NCBI GenBank assembly: GCA_946613955.1
Contig: CAMOGC010000043.1
Location: 1 to 10,364, forward strand
Length of the DNA: 10,364 nt
Origin: an uncultured Clostridia bacterium
Lineage (GTDB): Bacteria > Bacillota_A > Clostridia > Christensenellales > Aristaeellaceae
Reading direction: 5' to 3'
Below are positions 5,598-10,364 of the stretch, in pieces. How positions within the stretch are numbered: position 1 is the first letter of the stretch; each line of letters begins with the position of its first letter. Both the position numbers and the translations under genes were made by a program. The notes under the pieces were generated by a model, which was not told where the DNA came from, made no database searches, and saw only the letters and a list, made by a program, of their open reading frames with translations.

Positions 5598-7061
5598 ATG
5601 TTCCCCTGGGTACGGGAAAACGCGGAACCGACCGCTTCCACGGTGATTGTTTCCATGGCAATCATGCTGCTGGCGGGGTTCCTGGCCACCCGGATCACCA
5701 AAAGACTGCGCCTGCCGAACGTGACCGGATACATCCTGGCGGGCATTCTGATCGGGCCCTTCTGCCTGAATATGATTCCCGCCGGCTTTATCGCGCGGAC
5801 GGATTTCCTGCCGGATATTGCCCTGTCCTTCATCGCCTTCAGCACGGGGGAGTTTTTCCGCCTTCCGGCGCTGAAGAAAAACGGCCCGAAGGTGATCGTG
5901 ATCACGGTCTTCGAGTCGCTGCTGGCGTCCCTGCTGGTGTTTGCCGCGGTGTATTTCTTCCTGGGATTGGATCTGGCCTTCTCCGCCGTGCTGGCTTCCC
6001 TGGCCGCGGCGACGGCGCCGGCCTCGACCATGATGACCATCCGGCAGACCGGGGCGAAGGGGGATTTTGTGGACACCCTGCTGCAGGTGGTGGCCTTTGA
6101 CGACATCGTGGGGCTGGTGGCCTTTTCGGCCGCCATCGCCGTGGCCATTTCCAGTTACAGCGGCGCGGGTTTTTCCATCTCCACGCTGATGACCCCGATC
6201 CTGTCCAACCTGGGGGTGCTGGCGCTGGGCGGGCTTTTCGGGCTTTTTCTGAAATGGGCGCTGGCCAACCGCTCCTCCAGCGACAACCGGCTGATCATCT
6301 CCGTCGCGATGATGTTCGCCTTCTGCGGGATCTGCGCGCTTCTCGGGGTCAGCCCCCTGCTGGGCTGCATGGCCATGAGCACGGTTTATATCAACATGAC
6401 CGAGGACGAGCGGCTGTTTCGCCAGCTGGCCTATTTTGCCCCGCCGATCCTGCTGATGTTCTTTGTCCGTTCCGGGATGAGCTTTGATCTGGCCTCGGTT
6501 GGGGCCAGCGGATCCGTCGGGGCTTCGCCGCTGCTGCTGGTGGGCATCGTTTACTTCATCGTCCGGATCGTGGGCAAATACGCCGGCGCCTTCGTGGGAT
6601 GCGCCCTGGTGGGGAAGGATCGGAAGGTGCGGGACTATCTCGGGCTGGCGCTGGTTCCCCAGGCGGGGGTCGCCATCGGGCTGGCGGCGATGGGCGCGCG
6701 TACCCTGGGCGGGGACGCGGGACGCGCGCTGCAGACGATCATCCTGGCCTCCAGTATTCTCTACGAGCTGGCCGGCCCGGGGCTGGCCAAGCTGAGCCTG
6801 TATCTTTCCGGTTCCTATTCCACGAAGCTGGAGGAGATCGTCCCCGTCGCCGAAACCGACGAGGGGGGCCGGCCGAAGACGGAAGCCGAGAAGCTGATCG
6901 AGCGGGTCAACGCCATTCAGCTGGAGCTGGCGCGGCGGAGGGAAACCAACGAGGAGGAACGGGTGTTTACCGAGGAGGCCGTCCGGCATTACGACCAGAT
7001 GTGGAACGCCGAGCCCCCTCGGCGGGGAAGGCGCTTCAAGGGAGGGAGGTATTTCAGATGA
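5598..7061 (+). CDS. CPA2-type cation:proton antiporter (Kef/NapA-like)
   Basis: A 487-residue membrane protein of the monovalent cation:proton antiporter-2 family, exchanging Na+ or K+ for H+ across the cytoplasmic membrane. About twelve hydrophobic helices span residues ~15-410. Early on GYILAGILIGP (residues 44-54) is characteristic, and AAATAPAST (136-144) is the unwound-helix motif. FDD at 167-169 matches the paired aspartates of NapA/NhaA-like electrogenic exchangers. No RCK/TrkA-N nucleotide-binding domain follows. Instead there is an ~80-residue charged tail (EAEKLIERVNAIQLELARRR, then a basic end). The start at 5598 is chosen because AAAGGAGG (5582-5589) lies eight bases upstream and the promoter's predicted start site is near 5561. 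The stop overlaps the next gene's ATG (ATGA, 7058-7061), indicating translational coupling. The exact ion cannot be told from sequence. Confidence 0.92.
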   Translation: MFPWVRENAEPTASTVIVSMAIMLLAGFLATRITKRLRLPNVTGYILAGILIGPFCLNMIPAGFIARTDFLPDIALSFIAFSTGEFFRLPALKKNGPKVIVITVFESLLASLLVFAAVYFFLGLDLAFSAVLASLAAATAPASTMMTIRQTGAKGDFVDTLLQVVAFDDIVGLVAFSAAIAVAISSYSGAGFSISTLMTPILSNLGVLALGGLFGLFLKWALANRSSSDNRLIISVAMMFAFCGICALLGVSPLLGCMAMSTVYINMTEDERLFRQLAYFAPPILLMFFVRSGMSFDLASVGASGSVGASPLLLVGIVYFIVRIVGKYAGAFVGCALVGKDRKVRDYLGLALVPQAGVAIGLAAMGARTLGGDAGRALQTIILASSILYELAGPGLAKLSLYLSGSYSTKLEEIVPVAETDEGGRPKTEAEKLIERVNAIQLELARRRETNEEERVFTEEAVRHYDQMWNAEPPRRGRRFKGGRYFR

Positions 7062-7777
7062 CATACGTTGATCCGATCGTCCGTCTGATCGGCGGCTGGG
7101 CCGCGGAGATCAATTTCGGCTCCATCCTGCTGCGGGTCCTCTGCTCCGCGCTTCTGTCCGCCGTGATCGGAACGGAGCGATCCAGCAAGCGGCATTCGGC
7201 GGGGCTGCGAACGTTTATGCTGGTTTCCCTGGGCGGAACCATCGCCATGATGCTGGACATCTGGCTGTTTTCCCGGCTGGGGGCGGGGCTTTTCCTGCTC
7301 AGCGTCGCCGCGGTGATTTCCACGACGATGATCGCCACCAATTCGCTCTTCATCTCCTCCCGGAACCAGATCAAGGGCATCACCACCTCGGCGGGGCTTC
7401 TGGTCTGCTGCTTCCTGGGGGTGGCGATCGGGGCGGGGCTGTATACGCTGACGGCGGTGGCCGCGGCGGTGATGCTTTGCAGCCTGAGCCTGCTGCCGGG
7501 GCTGGAGAATCATCTTAAGGACCGGTCCAACCATTTCGAGATCCATCTGGAACTGACCAGCAGCCATCATCTGCAGGACTTTATGGCCACGATCCGGGAA
7601 CTGGGGATGGTCATCGACGACATCGAGACCAACCCGGCCTACGTCAATTCCGGCCTGAGCGTTTATTCCATCGCCATCTCCATCCGGAAAAAGGAACTGA
7701 AGCAGTTCAAAACCCATAAGGAGATTATCGACGCCCTGGCCACGCTGGATTATGTGTCCCATATCGAGGAAATCTGA
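7058..7777 (+). CDS. MgtC/SapB family membrane protein
   Basis: A 239-residue inner-membrane protein of the MgtC/SapB family. The N-terminal ~145 residues hold about four to five membrane helices. They contain the signature IGTERSSKRHSAGLRTFMLV (residues 37-56) and IKGITTSAGLL (105-115), corresponding to the conserved G-x-E-R...AGLRT and GLTTAA regions. The C-terminal ~85 residues (from HFEIHLEL at about 159) form a soluble ACT-like beta-alpha-beta domain, as in long MgtC forms. Known MgtC proteins influence Mg2+ homeostasis, membrane potential or ATP synthase; here the partner is probably the antiporter encoded just upstream. The start codon overlaps the antiporter stop by four bases, with GGAGG at 7045-7049 eight bases ahead. 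The open frame continues upstream inside the antiporter gene, but that part is out-of-frame shadow. Confidence 0.92.
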   Translation: MTYVDPIVRLIGGWAAEINFGSILLRVLCSALLSAVIGTERSSKRHSAGLRTFMLVSLGGTIAMMLDIWLFSRLGAGLFLLSVAAVISTTMIATNSLFISSRNQIKGITTSAGLLVCCFLGVAIGAGLYTLTAVAAAVMLCSLSLLPGLENHLKDRSNHFEIHLELTSSHHLQDFMATIRELGMVIDDIETNPAYVNSGLSVYSIAISIRKKELKQFKTHKEIIDALATLDYVSHIEEI

Positions 7778-7852
7778 GGCGGCGACGCTTCCCGCAGAAC
7801 TGGCTCCGGGGCGGCTGAACGGAAATTCAGGGTGTATTCTTTCGGAAAAATG

Positions 7853-7861
7853 TGCTATAAT
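7853..7861 (+). promoter_or_regulatory. extended -10 promoter of the ABC uptake operon
   Basis: TGC (7853-7855) directly precedes a perfect TATAAT (7856-7861). The -35 region is weak (TGTATT at 7833-7838 with a 17-base spacer). Transcription would begin near 7868, giving a leader of about 37 bases before the GTG start. A perfect 13-base palindrome (7869-7881) sits right at the predicted start site. Confidence 0.75.
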
Positions 7862-7868
7862 TCCGGCG

Positions 7869-7881
7869 AAAACCCGGTTTT
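7869..7881. promoter_or_regulatory. short palindrome at the predicted transcription start, possible operator
   Basis: AAAACC, one central C, GGTTTT: a perfect 6+1+6 inverted repeat lying between the -10 box and the ribosome binding site of the solute-binding protein gene. Its position would suit a repressor site controlling the uptake operon. It is short, does not match a Fur box, and could be chance. Confidence 0.3.
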
Positions 7882-7904
7882 AATGAGCAAAGGAGGGTGT
7901 TTTT

Positions 7905-8984
7905 GTGAAAAAAGGATTGGCCTGGTTGCTTTGCCTGATGATGGCGCTGTCCGCCTTCGGCGGGGCGCTGGCGGTTAATGAGGACGTGGAAGGCGAGCTG
8001 GTCATTTATTCTTCCATGTATCCGGCGATTCTGGACATGATGAACGAGGCCCTGAAGGAGGAATTCCCGAACCTGACCCCCGGGAACGACGGGCATTTCT
8101 TCTTCTATGAGGGAACCGGCAAGATGATCGAGCGGATCCGGGGCGAGATGACGGAAACCCATGACCACGCGCTGGGCTGCGACATGTTCATGGTGGCGGA
8201 GCCTTCCTTCTCCCTGGAAATGAAGGAATACGGCTATCTGCACCCCTTCACCTTTGAGGGCGCGGCGGACAAGCTCCGCTTCCCCTATGACGAGGAAGGC
8301 TACTGGTATCCGGTCCGCGTCTGCAACATGGTGCTGGCCTATAACCCGGAGAAGGTGGAAGAATTCGCGGCCAAGGGGATCACGATTCCGAAAACCTTCC
8401 ACGATTTCGCCTATGATCCCGCGCTGAAGGGCTATATCAGCATGGGCGATCCCGCCACCAGCGGTACCTCCTACGCGGCGGTGGTTTCCCTGCTGGGGAA
8501 ATACGGCGAGGAGTATCTGGAAAAGCTCGGGGAGAACAACGTGATGCGGGAATCCGGCTCCACGGCGATCGAAAAGCTGCAGAGCGGGGAATGCGCCGTC
8601 ATCATGATCCTGGAGGAGTCCATCCTCAAATACATGGAGGACGAGGCGAACCGCGGACACGAGGTGACCAACCTGCAGGTGATCTACCCCGAGGACGGCG
8701 TGGTGCTGATCCCCTCGACGGTCATGATCGTGAAGGACGACTATTCCAAGAACGTCAATTCCGAGGCGGCGGAGGCGGTGGCCCAGTGGTTCCTGAGCGA
8801 GGCCGGCCAGCGGATGATCGTGAAGGGCTACATGCATTCCGTTCTGAAGGATTTTGACGAGATTCCCTACAAGAGCGTTTCCACCGACAGCCTGATCAAG
8901 AAGGATCTGGGGGTCGACTGGGCCCGGGCTTACCGGGAGCGCAACGCCATCAACGCGATGTGGACGGAAAAGGTGACACGATAA
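7905..8984 (+). CDS. extracellular solute-binding protein of an ABC importer (ferric/polyamine-type)
   Basis: A 359-residue secreted binding protein of the type II periplasmic-binding fold, closest to ferric-iron (FbpA/AfuA), phosphonate or polyamine binders. It starts at a GTG, chosen because AAAGGAGGGTG (7889-7899) lies eight bases before it and the product begins with a signal peptide: MKKG, then a hydrophobic stretch ending AFGGALA, with likely cleavage after residue 23. There is no lipobox cysteine at the cleavage site, so in a Gram-positive cell it is unclear how it is retained. The mature N-terminus ELVIYSSMYP and the later GDPATSGTS (181-189) are typical of the family; the latter is a ligand-contacting loop. 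RESGSTAIEKLQSGECAV and STVMIVKDDYSKN follow as usual. The permease begins one base after the stop. The ligand cannot be assigned from sequence. Confidence 0.92.
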   Translation: MKKGLAWLLCLMMALSAFGGALAVNEDVEGELVIYSSMYPAILDMMNEALKEEFPNLTPGNDGHFFFYEGTGKMIERIRGEMTETHDHALGCDMFMVAEPSFSLEMKEYGYLHPFTFEGAADKLRFPYDEEGYWYPVRVCNMVLAYNPEKVEEFAAKGITIPKTFHDFAYDPALKGYISMGDPATSGTSYAAVVSLLGKYGEEYLEKLGENNVMRESGSTAIEKLQSGECAVIMILEESILKYMEDEANRGHEVTNLQVIYPEDGVVLIPSTVMIVKDDYSKNVNSEAAEAVAQWFLSEAGQRMIVKGYMHSVLKDFDEIPYKSVSTDSLIKKDLGVDWARAYRERNAINAMWTEKVTR

Positions 8985-8985
8985 G

Positions 8986-10364
8986 ATGAATCATGCCGTA
9001 GAAAAACCGGAAACGGGACGGCGCGGGGCAGCACGGATCATGACGGCCGTGCTGTCCGTCTTGTTTTTACTGGGAGCCGCGCTGATCCTGGCGGCCCTGC
9101 GGGGCCAGGAAGCCTATGCCCGATCCGGCATCCAGTCCTCCAGCGGATCGGAAAAGGGCTATCAGCTGATCCACACCCTGTCCGGGGACGTGGGCGAAAA
9201 CTGGGAGCAGGTGATCCTTCCGACGCTCTCCGGCCTGGAGGCGGAGGAGCGGGCGGCCCTGGAGGAAACGGCCCGGACGCTGGCGATGGCGAAATGGGAC
9301 GAGATGAAAGCCGGCGGCGGGGAAGAGGCCGCCGCCCTCCTGGAGCAGGCGGGAGGCCGCCGCGAGGAAGTGACCTGGCGGATGCTGTATGCCACCTGGC
9401 TGGTGGACGGGCCGAAGATCGCCCTGAGCAGCCGGAAGGAGATTATCGCCGTTTCCGAGGACGCGGCGCCGGCCTTCCGGGCGGCGCTGCTGCGCTGCGC
9501 CCTGAAGGAAGAGGCGGAGGTTCCCGCCGCGGCGGCGAAGGCCGTCGGGGAGAAAAAGGGAGCGGAGCGGCAGGGGCTGCTGATCCAGGCCTTCTTCGTC
9601 AGCGGCGGCTCGGCGGAGGGAAAGGTCAGCGAACACGCGGACGCGCTGAAAAAAGCCGTCCGGGGCAAGGAACAGCGGCTCTCCGCCTATGGCATGATCG
9701 CCCGGGGCGAGGGCGGATGGTTCTGGTCCATGCTGGTCAGCCACAGCCGGACGGCGATCCTGATCGGCGCGCTGCTGATGATCAACGCGGTGCTGCTGTT
9801 CTTCCTGATGCGCAGCCAGGGAGACTGGGGGCTGAACGCGAAATGGATCCTGATGATCCTGATTCTGGACTTCCTGCTGGTTTTCCAGGTGCTGCCCTCC
9901 TTTACCCTGATCCGGAACGCCTTTGTCTCGGAAAAGGGCTTTTCCCTGGATATCATGCGGAGCCTGTATACCAATCCCGCCAACCTGGGGGCGCTGAAAA
10001 ACACCCTGATCGCGTCCTTCGCCACGATGATTCTGGGTACGCTGATCGCCTTCCCCCTGGCCTGGCTGGTGGGGCGGACGAACCTTTACGGCAAGAACAT
10101 TTTCCGCTTTCTCTTTGTGACCACCTATATGGTTCCGCCCTACGTGGGCGCCATGGCGTGGATGCGGCTTCTGAATCCGAACGTGGGCGTGGTGAATAAG
10201 GCGCTGCGGACGGTGCTGGGGCTGAGCGCAACCCAGGGGCCGCTGGATATCTATACCCTGGGCGGCATGATCTGGGTGCTGACCTCCTTCTATTACCCCT
10301 ATGCCTTTATCACCATCAGCCGCGCCATGGAAAAAATGGACCCCTCCCTGGAGGAGGCCAGCCG
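8986..10364 (+). CDS. ABC transporter permease with large extracytoplasmic insertion (partial, runs off the right edge)
   Basis: The reading frame stays open from ATG 8986 to the end of the window (459 codons, no stop), so the 3' end is missing. It begins one base after the binding-protein stop, with AAAAGGTG a suitable distance upstream; coupling is likely. Residues 1-17 are polar and basic, and helix 1 is about 18-38. Residues ~39-255 form a soluble Ala/Glu-rich, mostly helical region. Two more helices follow (~256-274 and 287-304). The classic permease core then starts at LGALKNTLIASF (334-345), followed by FPLAWLVGRTN and TTYMVPPYVGAMAWMRLL. The last visible residues, DPSLEEAS, are the start of the EAA loop that contacts the ATPase. 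The core resembles FbpB/AfuB-type permeases, which often have two fused halves. The ~215-residue insertion is not part of the standard fold, and I do not recognise it. Confidence 0.9.
   Translation, partial: MNHAVEKPETGRRGAARIMTAVLSVLFLLGAALILAALRGQEAYARSGIQSSSGSEKGYQLIHTLSGDVGENWEQVILPTLSGLEAEERAALEETARTLAMAKWDEMKAGGGEEAAALLEQAGGRREEVTWRMLYATWLVDGPKIALSSRKEIIAVSEDAAPAFRAALLRCALKEEAEVPAAAAKAVGEKKGAERQGLLIQAFFVSGGSAEGKVSEHADALKKAVRGKEQRLSAYGMIARGEGGWFWSMLVSHSRTAILIGALLMINAVLLFFLMRSQGDWGLNAKWILMILILDFLLVFQVLPSFTLIRNAFVSEKGFSLDIMRSLYTNPANLGALKNTLIASFATMILGTLIAFPLAWLVGRTNLYGKNIFRFLFVTTYMVPPYVGAMAWMRLLNPNVGVVNKALRTVLGLSATQGPLDIYTLGGMIWVLTSFYYPYAFITISRAMEKMDPSLEEAS

Noticed and set aside
5310..7064. 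A 584-codon open frame on the minus strand
   Set aside because: It is antisense to the antiporter gene and crosses the divergent promoter region. Its His/Gln/Arg/Gly-rich content marks it as a shadow.

Overview
The window looks like a chromosomal segment from a high-G+C (about 60% by eye) member of the Bacillota, most likely class Clostridia. The reasons are strong AGGAGG-type ribosome binding sites before nearly every gene, TATAAT promoters with extended -10 (TGn) elements, a YitT-family membrane protein, a DUF4317-type protein, and two short hypothetical proteins of a kind I associate with clostridial genomes. I cannot name a genus. I see no transposase, integrase, CRISPR array, rRNA or tRNA, and composition is even throughout.

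Layout. Positions 27-893 (+) encode a YitT-family membrane protein. Positions 1083-1592 (+) encode a 169-residue coiled-coil-rich protein of unknown function. After it comes a 300-base gene-poor stretch that begins with a diverged copy of that gene's own 3' end. Positions 1894-2301 (+) encode an unknown 135-residue protein, and 2404-3996 (+) an N-acyl-D-amino-acid deacylase-like amidohydrolase. A short region after it again carries a copy of the preceding gene's last codons and ends in a strong bidirectional terminator (4109-4157). Convergent to it, 4271-5425 (-) encodes a DUF4317 protein. Between that gene and the next lies a compact divergent promoter region (5484-5554) with a recognisable promoter on each strand. 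The rightward promoter drives a two-gene operon: a CPA2-type cation/proton antiporter (5598-7061), overlapping by four bases an MgtC/SapB-family membrane protein (7058-7777). A further promoter at about 7853-7861 precedes an ABC uptake operon: a secreted solute-binding protein of the ferric-iron/polyamine type (7905-8984) and its permease (from 8986, running off the right edge).

How the genes work together. The two clearest functional units are the antiporter-MgtC operon, which suggests ion or pH homeostasis, and the binding protein-permease operon, which imports a small solute (iron chelate, phosphonate, polyamine or similar). The deacylase would release D-amino acids from N-acylated forms. 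The permease is the most unusual product. It carries about 215 extra residues between its first two membrane helices, predicted to lie outside the cell. The other notable signal is the recurrence of 3'-end copies just downstream of two different genes, which may be scars of lost tandem paralogues.
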